From contig DASXLG010000146.1 of assembly GCA_036496425.1 (NCBI GenBank), forward strand, positions 1 to 33,257: a stretch of 33,257 nt of DNA, in the 5' to 3' direction. Shown piece by piece: positions 19,101-24,898 of this stretch. This stretch comes from Terriglobia bacterium. GTDB lineage: Bacteria; Acidobacteriota; Terriglobia; 20CM-2-55-15. Within the stretch, counting starts at the first letter, position 1; the number at the start of each line of letters is the position of its first letter. The notes beneath the pieces were generated by a model that worked only from the letters and a program-made list of their open reading frames with translations, had not been told where the DNA came from and made no database searches. A program made the translations under genes and the position numbers.

Positions 19101-19255
19101 AGGCTGATCACCTGCACTTGTGTATCGGTTACATCCGGAAACGCCTCGACCGGGAGGGATCGGAATGCGGCCACGCCTCCGGCAATGAACAACGCGACAA
19201 GTAAAATAAGAAAGAACGGCTGATTCAGCGCGAACTCTGCAACACGCCGGATCAT
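16148..19255 (-). CDS. czcA: CzcA-like heavy-metal RND efflux pump
   Basis: This 1035-residue inner-membrane proton/metal antiporter is the energising subunit of a tripartite efflux pump. It has the RND layout: TM1 at ~13-32, a periplasmic porter domain from ~35 to 335, a TM bundle at ~337-560, a second porter domain, and a C-terminal TM bundle. The TM4 motif DFGIIVDGAVIVVEN, with D392, D398 and E405, is the form associated with divalent-cation (Co/Zn/Cd/Ni) exporters of the CzcA type rather than Cu/Ag CusA. Metal specificity is inferred from that motif only. The ATG overlaps the adaptor stop by four bases (ATGA). An HDAC-like gene follows 5 bases downstream. No outer-membrane CzcC-like gene is in the window. 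Confidence 0.9.
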   Translation of the reverse strand: MIRRVAEFALNQPFFLILLVALFIAGGVAAFRSLPVEAFPDVTDTQVQVISLFPGRAAEEVEKQVTIPIEIGLSGIPHSVRLFSHTQFGLSFIAVTFDDAVDAYFSRQQVLERLRDVDLPPGVSPDLGPLATPIGEIYRYRLQGDTSPTELRSIQDWTIARQLKTVAGVADVVTYGGFIKRYQVEPDLARMKAYGVTLQQLFTALGRGSSNAGGGYVDKGEQQYLIRGIGLLQSAGDIGNIVVAQHGGTPLLVRDISAIETGGVPRQGLTGQDKEDDVVTGLVLMRKGENPSVVLADLKAKIDTLNSGVLPTGVAIVPIYDRTWLINTTLHTVFRNLLEGAILVTAVLLVFLGSMRAALIVALMIPLSLLATFTGLTLRGIPANLLSLGAMDFGIIVDGAVIVVENVFRKLAEHSSHQPNFKRDLRALKQVILNATIEVGRPTFFSMLIIITAHIPIFTLQRHEGRIFAPMAWTVTSALVGSLLFSLSLVPLLCYFFLRKGISEKENAVIRTCKRFYRPALTWALVNRGVIVMVAVVLLGVSIWTLTGLGSEFLPELNEGTMWVNINFPPGISMNETRRLAAKVREILHNSEVVRTVTSKAGRPEDGTDPKPINMAEFFVDLKPPEEWPRGVTRETLIDDFTRQLSVLPGVESSFSQPIRDNVLESISQIDGQIVIKVFGPNGDELRTQTEDVLRAIAHIRGVGRAYIDRAGQVPQLQIEVDRAKCARYGLNVADIQDVIETALGGKEATEVWEGDKRFAVAVRLKEEERGIDAIKKILVDTPDGARIPLDELATISSKQGSMNISRELGTRVMAIGVFIENRDMGSLVAEMQSRVARDIHLPAGYYITWGGEFENQQRAMRRLALIVPVSVLLIFALLFNAFGSARNATLILMNVPFALIGGIFALKATGINLSVSAAIGFIALFGQAVLNGVVMVSYFNQLRDEGMKTYEAVLNGALVRLRTVLMTGTLAMLGLLPMALSHGVGSETQKPLAVVIIGGLITATLLTLFVLPVVYLMIDGNGRADGRAAPAPGV

Positions 19256-20478
19256 TGTTTGTTGCCTTCCGAGCTCAGCAACAACACGCCACTCGTGACG
19301 ACCCGCTCGTCTGGCCGAAGCCCCTCTCTTACCACGGTGTCGCCGCCGATTTCAGGACCTGCTTTCACTTCGCGCCGGCGGAATTGCCCGGCCGCTTCCT
19401 CCACAAGAACGAATGAGTGTTCACCTTCCGTGAGAACCGCCGGCGATGGGACCAATACGGCCTTTTCTTTTGCCGCACTTCCAACGCGGATTCGCGCGAA
19501 CATCTCGGGCTTCAGCAGGCCGTTGGGATTTGCGACAAGGCAGCGCACTTTGATCGTCCGGGCGGCTGGATCAACCGTCGGATTCACGGCCGAGATCCGG
19601 GCGGAAAAATCCATGGCGGGATATGCTGCAAGATGAATATTCACCGGAGCTCCCACTCGAATTCGCGGTAGATCGTTTTCATAGATCTCCGCTGTGATCC
19701 ACACGCTCGAAAGATCGCTGATCAGAAAGAGGGGGTCCGCCGCGTCCGGCTTAATATATTGTCCCATCCCGACCTTCCGATCGACGATGGTGCCGCCGAT
19801 CGGAGCGCGGATCACGATCCGCCGGTCCGTCTGATTTGCAGGCGAACTCTCGAGTCCTGCAATTTCGTCCGCGCTCTTGCCCAGAAGAACCAGACGATTC
19901 CGCGCCACATCCGCCGCAGATTGCGCGCGCCGGTACTCCTCCTGCGCCCGCGCAAGTTCGGACTCCGCCGCCTGGAGGTCCTTTGTGGATATTGCTTCCT
20001 GAGCGTGCAGTCTCCGTGCGCGTTCGGCCGACTTCTCTGCAATATCGACCGCAATTCCGGCCTTATCCGAATTCGTGTGCGCTTCGGCCAGATCGTTCAC
20101 GGATGCCACAAGATCCGGTGATTCGATGGCCAGCAGCGGCTGGCCTGTCTGCACCACATCCCCGGCACTTGCCAGAACCTCCAGCACCCGGCCGGGAAAT
20201 GGGGCAAGCACCGGCGTTACGCGGTCTTCATTGAAACCGACCTTCCCCGTCGCTTCCAGGTCGATATTGACTGTTTCCTCGCGCGCGCCTTCAACCCGAA
20301 TCTGCTTTTGTTGTTCAGGCGTGGCCTCGATGACACCGGACGCTACGGTATCGGCTTTTGCCGTTTGCGGCTCTTCGGCCGTGGCCGGCCGGTGTGTCGT
20401 GAGGAAAACTGCGGCCGAAATCGCAATGATTCCGGCCGCAATCCAAAAAGTCCGCCTTCGTTTAGCTCGAACGCCCAT
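19252..20478 (-). CDS. czcB: RND efflux periplasmic adaptor subunit
   Basis: This 408-residue membrane-fusion protein bridges the RND pump and an outer-membrane channel. An N-terminal anchor (TFWIAAGIIAISAAVFL) follows a basic MGVRAKRRR start. The lipoyl/barrel-sandwich halves are seen as FPGRVLEVLASAGDVVQTGQ and IRAPIGGTIVDRKVGMGQYI. They flank an alpha-helical hairpin (residues ~120-195) rich in A, E and R. A beta-barrel segment (SSVWITAEIYENDLPRI) and a membrane-proximal domain follow. No histidine-rich or CusF-like metal-binding extension is seen. It is first in the operon with czcA and the HDAC-like gene. The start is assigned to the ATG at 20478; no strong ribosome site is visible. Confidence 0.87.
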   Translation of the reverse strand: MGVRAKRRRTFWIAAGIIAISAAVFLTTHRPATAEEPQTAKADTVASGVIEATPEQQKQIRVEGAREETVNIDLEATGKVGFNEDRVTPVLAPFPGRVLEVLASAGDVVQTGQPLLAIESPDLVASVNDLAEAHTNSDKAGIAVDIAEKSAERARRLHAQEAISTKDLQAAESELARAQEEYRRAQSAADVARNRLVLLGKSADEIAGLESSPANQTDRRIVIRAPIGGTIVDRKVGMGQYIKPDAADPLFLISDLSSVWITAEIYENDLPRIRVGAPVNIHLAAYPAMDFSARISAVNPTVDPAARTIKVRCLVANPNGLLKPEMFARIRVGSAAKEKAVLVPSPAVLTEGEHSFVLVEEAAGQFRRREVKAGPEIGGDTVVREGLRPDERVVTSGVLLLSSEGNKQ

Positions 20479-20640
20479 GGGGTGTAGCTTTTACCATGAA
20501 TTCTTATGGAAGATTCACGGCTTTCTAACGGCGTTCGCATACATTTGAAAACACAACATTTGCCTGCGCGTGTCAGGCGCGGTCTATGACCGCACGATGT
20601 TTAAATTCGAGATCGCTGGGCGACATTCGTTCCTCAGATC

Positions 20641-20680
20641 AGCCGGGATCGGGGAGGAACGTTGTTCCTCCCCGACGGCT
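20641..20680 (-). terminator. Strong hairpin after the FN3 gene
   Basis: TCGGGGAGGAAC (20649-20660) pairs perfectly with GTTCCTCCCCGA (20664-20675) across a 3-base loop. Outer arms AGCCG (20641-20645) and CGGCT (20676-20680) extend the stem past a 3-base bulge. It begins 3 bases beyond the stop of the minus-strand FN3 gene. No T-run follows, so it may terminate weakly or protect the 3' end; the role is inferred. Confidence 0.6.
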
Positions 20681-20683
20681 AAG

Positions 20684-21322
20684 CTAGCCGCAGATGAACA
20701 TCACTGGGTCGCTCCAGTTGGTGTAACCCAACCGGCCCAGGGCGCGAACTTGAAATGCATAGTTCGCGCCTGGAGTCAGATTCGAAATGGTGACTTTCTT
20801 CGAACCCGGCAGCGTGAGCAGTGTCCACGTTGTGGGCAGCGTTCCCGGAGTGACCACCACGGCGTATTGCAAGCTGTAGTCGATCGCCTTCGGAAGACCC
20901 TTGACCTTCACCACCACCTCGCCCGTAACCGGACCACGGTCGATCCAGTCGATGGACGCGGGAGGCAGCGGCTGCGGAGGAACGCGCTGGGTCGGAGCAG
21001 CCACGAATCCGCTGGTGCTGAAGACCGCGGGATCGTTGTTCGACGCCGCCTCGACGGAGTGTCCGAGTTGCGTGTATTGGCCGATCATGACGTCACGTTG
21101 TTTGTTCTTCGCGGTGATGGCTTTCTTACCGCCATCGGCCGCGTCCGAAACCAGGGTCGCAAGGGTGTCGATACCGGACTTGAAGGTCACGAGATCGACG
21201 GTAGGAGTAGGGAATTTCGAATTGCCGTTCAGACCCTGGTACGCATTCAGGAGCTGCTGGATCAGATCGGTATCCGAAGTTCCATGGAAACCAAGCAAGG
21301 CTTTGAGCTTCTTAACTGTCAT
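20684..21322 (-). CDS. Fibronectin type III domain protein
   Basis: The protein is 212 residues long when started at the ATG at 21322, which has a good ribosome site (GGAG, 7 bases upstream). A longer in-frame ATG at 21343 lacks one. The N-terminal ~95 residues look helical, with FPTPTVDLVTFKSGIDTL, a DAADGGKKAITAKNK stretch and AVFSTSGF. This resembles a helical module found before FN3 domains in several bacterial phyla (from memory). A proline-rich linker (PTQRVPPQPLPP) leads to one FN3 fold at ~115-212, ending VTISNLTPGANYAFQVRAL. There is no signal peptide, so the location is unclear, and no enzyme motif is seen. It is probably a binding or structural protein. A strong hairpin follows the stop. 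Confidence 0.75.
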   Translation of the reverse strand: MTVKKLKALLGFHGTSDTDLIQQLLNAYQGLNGNSKFPTPTVDLVTFKSGIDTLATLVSDAADGGKKAITAKNKQRDVMIGQYTQLGHSVEAASNNDPAVFSTSGFVAAPTQRVPPQPLPPASIDWIDRGPVTGEVVVKVKGLPKAIDYSLQYAVVVTPGTLPTTWTLLTLPGSKKVTISNLTPGANYAFQVRALGRLGYTNWSDPVMFICG

Positions 21323-21634
21323 ATGTTTTCTCCAAAGTTTCAAATTACCGGCCCTTTACGACAGAACATCGGAAGAAAGCGGACCGGCAAAACTTTCTCC
21401 CCATCCTTTGAGGCTTCGCCCTATCGGGTTCGCGCTTCGCGTGCGCCAATTTTGCGCCTCTACTGATATAACGACGCAGAGCCCCCATTTACTGCACGCG
21501 AATTTGCATCGCCATTGCCTCATGACCGTATCGACCGGTATGTCAAGAGCTTGCGAATAAAAAAATATTTTCGATGGCGCCTTTTACGGTAAAGTGCCCT
21601 ACGCAGTCAACGTAGTCTCTATCAGGAGATCGGT
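21323..21634. other. Divergent intergenic region
   Basis: This stretch separates the minus-strand FN3 gene from the plus-strand XRE gene and must hold both promoters. No coding frame is convincing. The right half has an A/T tract (AATAAAAAAATATTTTCG, about 21556-21573). A short inverted repeat, CTACG-7-CGTAG, lies at 21599-21615, about 20 bases before the XRE start, and could be an autoregulatory operator. Only five bases per arm match, so this is weak. Confidence 0.4.
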
Positions 21635-21958
21635 ATGCCGCAAAGAATTTTCCGCCCGGTAACCCCGGCCGTGAAAGCACGGTTCGCCGAAGAAAAAATG
21701 CGCCACGAGTGGAACGCAATACGCGAGGCGCTCCCCGCAGTGGATGCGCAATTCGTGAAGGACACCCGCGAGGCACTGAACTGCTCCCGTGCCATATTCG
21801 CGCGCCGATTATGTATGAACGAGCGTACGCTCGAAAACTGGGAGCAGGGCAGGGCGAAGCCGAATTCTCAGGCCGCCGTCCTGCTGTTGCTCGTCCGCCA
21901 CTTCCCGGACACCTTGGAGCGATTACGCCGGATCGTAGCCGCGTCCATCACAAGCTAA
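21635..21958 (+). CDS. XRE/HigA-like helix-turn-helix protein (orphan antitoxin type)
   Basis: This 107-residue DNA-binding protein has a helix-turn-helix around residues 50-75 (CSRAIFARRLCMNERTLENW), followed by WEQGRAKPNSQAAVLLLLV. That is the pattern of HigA/RelB-type antitoxins and small XRE regulators, which repress their own promoter. A strong ribosome site (AGGAG, 7 bases upstream) supports the ATG. No toxin gene is found on either side: upstream is non-coding and downstream is a periodic repeat that begins on the base after the stop codon. It is either an orphan antitoxin or a solitary regulator. Confidence 0.8.
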   Translation: MPQRIFRPVTPAVKARFAEEKMRHEWNAIREALPAVDAQFVKDTREALNCSRAIFARRLCMNERTLENWEQGRAKPNSQAAVLLLLVRHFPDTLERLRRIVAASITS

Positions 21959-22372
21959 CGTGCAATTTTGAAATTTATTGCGGGATTTGTCGTTTTAATG
22001 TCCGATTCCAAAGAGCTCCGTGCAATTTCCAAATTGAAACGCCCAATTCGAAAATGTAGCGATGAATTTGGAGCCTTAAACGCTTAATCGCCGGACTTAA
22101 CATTCAATCCTGGAATTTACCGGCTGTTTTGCAAATGAAATGCCCAAACGATAAATTGGACGTTCAGTTTTGAAATTGCACGATCAAATCACAAATTGAA
22201 GGCTCAAACGTGAATTCTCTCGCTGCATCTTCAAATGTTTTGTCCACTCCGGGAATTGAGTGCCGCAAAAGACAAATGAAGCGCGAAAACGGGGAATTCA
22301 ACGCAACAAATCGGAAATGAAACGCAACAAACGCCGATTGAACCCTTAAATCGGCAAAGTGGACAGAAAATT
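21959..22372. repeat. Degenerate tandem repeat, period ~20.25 bp
   Basis: About 20 consecutive units of 19-22 bases fill the space between the XRE gene stop and the toxin remnant. Unit starts are near 21959, 21981, 22000, 22019, 22040, 22060, 22081, 22101, 22121, 22141, 22161, 22181, 22202, 22221, 22241, 22261, 22282, 22302, 22323, 22343 and 22364. Most units begin CG or TG, have an AAT/AAA patch at positions 5-8 and an AAATTGA-like patch at positions 13-19. AT patches therefore recur about every 10 bases. Individual units share only part of the consensus. The period is not a multiple of three, so it is not a protein repeat. No function is known to me. Confidence 0.85.
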
Positions 22373-22462
22373 TCAGATATGCACCGCCTCGACTTCGTGG
22401 TTTTTGGCGCGCAAACCTTGAACCAGTCTCCGAGGCACGTTTTCGTCGAGCAGAATTTTCAC
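22373..22462 (-). pseudogene. Truncated DUF5615 (PIN-like) toxin remnant
   Basis: A GTG at 22462, overlapping the DUF433 stop (GTGA), opens a frame of only 29 residues: it begins MKILLDENVPRRL, continues VQGLRAKNHEVEAVHI and then stops. This is the N-terminus of the DUF5615 PIN-like family, including the acidic D6 in LLDEN. Full members are about 110-120 residues. The homology ends where the periodic repeat begins, and no continuation is seen in other frames beyond it. The toxin is therefore broken, leaving its DUF433 partner without an active partner here. Full length in relatives is from family knowledge. Confidence 0.8.
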
Positions 22463-22668
22463 GCAGGTTGGAGATCCGGACGATGTGCGAGTTCAGCAAG
22501 AACGCCACGCACCGATTCCTCAGTGAGACTTGGATAAGCATCAACAATTTCGGCGATGCTCATCCCGGCAGCCAGCGACTCGAGAATAAGCGCGACCGAA
22601 ATGCGGGTGCCTCGAACTCGTGGGCTTCCGCCCAAGTGATCAGGGTCAGCAACGATCCAAGTCTCCAT
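22459..22668 (-). CDS. DUF433 antitoxin-like protein (VapB45 type)
   Basis: The 69-residue protein has the DUF433 signature: DPDHLGGSPRVRGTRISV followed by LAAGMSIAEIVDAYPSLTEESVRGVL. This is a small winged-helix-like DNA-binding fold. DUF433 genes usually sit just upstream of a DUF5615 toxin and act as antitoxin and repressor. Here the partner overlaps its stop by four bases but is cut to 29 residues. The protein itself looks intact. No clear ribosome site precedes the ATG. Confidence 0.88.
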   Translation of the reverse strand: METWIVADPDHLGGSPRVRGTRISVALILESLAAGMSIAEIVDAYPSLTEESVRGVLAELAHRPDLQPA

Positions 22669-22914
22669 GTAGTTAGCTTACGCCTGGTGCCTGGACCCCT
22701 CAAGAGAAGTTGGGATAAGGCCAGGTTTATCCGCAGCTTCGATTTCGGCAGAAGAGATTTACGCTCCGAAAACGCCGCAGGCTTTATCGATTCGTTCAAG
22801 CCGGCTTCTGTAACCTAACCTGCATGTCTCAAAGCATTGTTTATGAAGCGGTTCCCGGATTACCCTTTTCAAACCGGACCATTTTGCTCATGGGCTAAGC
22901 AATCGTCCGCGAGT

Positions 22915-22943
22915 TTTTGAATTTCAGCAGCGTTTTGTATAAA
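22915..22943 (+). promoter_or_regulatory. Candidate promoter for the DUF6152 operon
   Basis: TTTTGA at 22915-22920 and TATAAA at 22938-22943 are spaced 17 bases apart, 19 bases before the start codon at 22963. A GAGGTGG ribosome site lies between. The -35 match is poor, so this is only a candidate. Confidence 0.3.
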
Positions 22944-22962
22944 TTGAGCGCCGAGGTGGACT

Positions 22963-23394
22963 ATGACGAGGGGTATTCGGACATTTTCCGGGCTGCTGGG
23001 CATATTGCTGATGTCGATGCCGCTGCTGGCGCATCACTCGTTTGGAGCGGAATACGACGTCAACAAGCCGATCACCCTGACGGGCGTCATTACAAAAGTG
23101 GAATGGACGAATCCGCATAGCCACTTCTACCTCGACGTAACGGATGCCCAAGGCAAGGTTGTCAATTGGAAGTTCGAGGGCTACAACCCTGCCGTCCTCA
23201 TGAGAACCGGTTGGAAGAAAGACACCACGTTGAAGCCGGGCGACAAAATCACGGTATTCGGATGGCAGGCGCGCGATGGAGGCAACTGGGCTCACTCCCG
23301 CGAGATCACACTGCCGGGCGGCCGCAAGCTCTTCTTCGGACCTCCTGCCGGAACGGGCGATGGGGGAAATACTCCCGCAGTGGAGGTGCATTAG
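22963..23394 (+). CDS. DUF6152 family secreted protein
   Basis: The 143-residue protein has a clear signal peptide (GLLGILLMSMPLLA, cut before HHSF). The mature part carries the DUF6152 pattern HHSFGAEYDVNKPITLTGVI, TKVEWTNPHSHFYLDV and GDKITVFGWQARDG. It is probably a small periplasmic beta-barrel fold of the OB type; no activity is established. GAGGTGG upstream of the ATG is a good ribosome site. Its TAG is followed directly by the ATG of the next gene with no gap. DUF6152 genes often precede secreted LTGVW-type proteins, as here. Confidence 0.85.
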   Translation: MTRGIRTFSGLLGILLMSMPLLAHHSFGAEYDVNKPITLTGVITKVEWTNPHSHFYLDVTDAQGKVVNWKFEGYNPAVLMRTGWKKDTTLKPGDKITVFGWQARDGGNWAHSREITLPGGRKLFFGPPAGTGDGGNTPAVEVH

Positions 23395-24231
23395 ATGCGC
23401 GCCATGATCGCTGCAGCGATTCTGGGGTTTGCCCTTGCGCCTGCGTCATTGTATGCACAGGCCCCGAAGCCGAAGGCCGCTAAGAACGCCATTCCTCGTA
23501 TGCCCGATGGGAAACCGGATCTTACCGGTGTCTGGCAGGGTGGCAGCACGCAGCGTGGAAAATGGGAAGAAGCCAACACCGGAACCGGTGTCGGCGGCAG
23601 CGGCCGCGATCCTTCAGCACCCGTCACGCTCTCTTCAAACGACCGGCCCGCGGGACGCGAAGGCGCTCCATATCAGCCTTGGGCTGCGCAGAAGGTGCTT
23701 GAGGCTTTCAACCGCCGGGGCATCGACGATCCGACCGCTAAGTGCCTGCCCGCCGGTATTCCGCGGACAATCATGCTCGGCCTTTTTCCGCAACAGATCG
23801 TGCAGACTCCGACTCAGATCGTCATGCTCTATGAGTATATGAACGTATTCCGGGTCATTCCGCTGAACGCAAAGCATCCCGATGATGATCTGCTTCCGAG
23901 CTATCTGGGCAATTCCGTGGGTCACTTCGAAGGCGACACGCTGGTCGTCGATGTCGTCGGATTCAACGATAAAACATGGCTCGCCGGCACGGGAACGTTT
24001 CACTCCGATGCACTCCATATCACCGAGCGATTCACACGCGTCGACAAAGACCAGATCAACTACGACGTGACGATGGAAGATCCGAAGGTCCTGACGAAAC
24101 CCTGGACGCTCCACTCGACGCTGATGTTGCGTGAAGGCACCAGGCTCGAAGAGTACGTTTGCGCCGAGAACAATATCGATCTCGATCGTTACGAAAAGCT
24201 CCTTACCGACGGCGTCAAATTCACCAGGTAA
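23395..24231 (+). CDS. Secreted LTGVW-type protein of unknown function
   Basis: This 278-residue exported protein has a signal peptide, MIAAAILGFALAPASLYAQ. The mature start MPDGKPDLTGVWQGG is a hallmark of a large family in Acidobacteriota and some Proteobacteria. Other conserved features are KCLPAGIPR, QQIVQTPTQIVMLYEYMNVFRVIPLNA, GNSVGHFEGDTLVVDVVGFN and HITERFTRVD. These suggest a beta-rich fold with lipocalin-like strands, but no catalytic site is recognised. The start codon abuts the DUF6152 stop, so the pair is co-translated. A related but divergent protein lies at 30102-30851. Confidence 0.8.
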   Translation: MRAMIAAAILGFALAPASLYAQAPKPKAAKNAIPRMPDGKPDLTGVWQGGSTQRGKWEEANTGTGVGGSGRDPSAPVTLSSNDRPAGREGAPYQPWAAQKVLEAFNRRGIDDPTAKCLPAGIPRTIMLGLFPQQIVQTPTQIVMLYEYMNVFRVIPLNAKHPDDDLLPSYLGNSVGHFEGDTLVVDVVGFNDKTWLAGTGTFHSDALHITERFTRVDKDQINYDVTMEDPKVLTKPWTLHSTLMLREGTRLEEYVCAENNIDLDRYEKLLTDGVKFTR

Positions 24232-24276
24232 AAAGCGGAACCGGTTTTGCAGCTAGAAATAGCAGGGGGCAGAACC

Positions 24277-24807
24277 ATGCGAATTATCAACATAATTGCG
24301 CTTTGTGCGATGCTGATGATTTCAACCTTCGCCGTCGCGCAGGACATCAAGACCGACCATGACCATGCCATAGACTTTGCCAAGTACAGAACATTCAAGT
24401 GGATCAAGGAGCCAAACCCTGAGAATCCATTGATGAAGCAGCGGATTATGGAGGCAGTTAATGCTCAGCTCGAAGCAAAAGGTCTGACGCTTGCAGCCGG
24501 CAACGCGGATCTCGGCATCGCCGCAAATACCGCAACAAGACAGGAACAAACCCTGGATAGTTTCTACGGCGGATTTCCCGGCTGGGGTTGGCGCCGCTAC
24601 TGGGGCGGCCCGGTCGTCGTGGACACCTACGAAGTCGGGACACTGCTGGTCGACCTGTTTGACACCCAAAACAAGCAGGTGGTGTGGTGGGCTTCCGCCA
24701 GCGATACGGTTTCCGACAAACCGGAGACGAACAGCAAGAACCTGGACAAGGCGGTTGAAAAGATGTTCAAGGACTTCCCGCCGAAATCCGCGCGCAAAAC
24801 GGATTAG
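24277..24807 (+). CDS. DUF4136 domain secreted protein
   Basis: The protein is 176 residues from the ATG at 24277, which has an AGGGGGC ribosome site; an upstream TTG at 24247 is less likely. The signal peptide is IINIIALCAMLMISTFAVAQ. The DUF4136 pattern follows: DHAIDFAKYRTFKWIKEP, MKQRIMEAVNAQLEAKGL, ADLGIAANTATRQEQ and LLVDLFDTQNKQVVWWASAS. There is no lipobox cysteine, unlike many members of the family. It is probably periplasmic and its function is unknown. It follows the previous gene by 45 bases and ends just before a long inverted repeat. Confidence 0.87.
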   Translation: MRIINIIALCAMLMISTFAVAQDIKTDHDHAIDFAKYRTFKWIKEPNPENPLMKQRIMEAVNAQLEAKGLTLAAGNADLGIAANTATRQEQTLDSFYGGFPGWGWRRYWGGPVVVDTYEVGTLLVDLFDTQNKQVVWWASASDTVSDKPETNSKNLDKAVEKMFKDFPPKSARKTD

Positions 24808-24814
24808 ACAGATG

Positions 24815-24897
24815 TTTAGCCGCAGATGACGCAGATGATGCGGATGGAACGCAAAACAGTCTGTTGGTACGTTCCATCCGCGTCATCTGCGGCTAAA
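24815..24897. repeat. Long imperfect inverted repeat between convergent genes
   Basis: The left arm 24815-24851 starts TTTAGCCGCAGATGACG and ends CGGATGGAACG. The right arm 24870-24897 is its reverse complement except that the left arm carries an extra 9 bases (CAGATGATG) in the middle. An 18-base loop lies between. The arm sequence belongs to a GCCGCAGATGACGCAGATG-like dispersed repeat that I recall from several phyla. It ends 2 bases from the MFS gene stop and starts 8 bases after the DUF4136 stop, so it may also act as a two-way terminator. Confidence 0.8.
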
Positions 24898-24898
24898 C

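Noticed and set aside
18263-19204. Plus-strand frame (313 codons) inside czcA
   Set aside because: It is a shadow of the RND pump gene; its translation is charged and lacks hydrophobic or domain patterns.
20579-20593. Short palindrome GCGGTC-TAT-GACCGC
   Set aside because: A 6-bp stem is expected by chance in DNA of this composition, and it is not placed at a gene end or start.
20570-21466. Plus-strand frame (298 codons) opposite the FN3 gene
   Set aside because: The FN3 protein on the minus strand has a ribosome site and recognisable domains. The plus frame has neither and crosses the hairpin at 20641-20680.
21320-21470. Cyclic-di-GMP (GEMM) riboswitch ahead of the FN3 gene
   Set aside because: A GGGCGAAGCC stretch on the minus strand recalls the GACGCAAAGCC core, but the rest of the fold and the tetraloop-receptor features are not recognisable.
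21959-22372. CRISPR array
   Set aside because: Units are contiguous and degenerate with no constant repeat plus unique spacer pattern, and no cas gene is present.
22164-22547. Minus-strand frame of 127 residues across the periodic block
   Set aside because: It runs through the repeat and the DUF433/DUF5615 genes in another frame. Its sequence follows the 20-base DNA period rather than any protein family, and the period is not a multiple of three.
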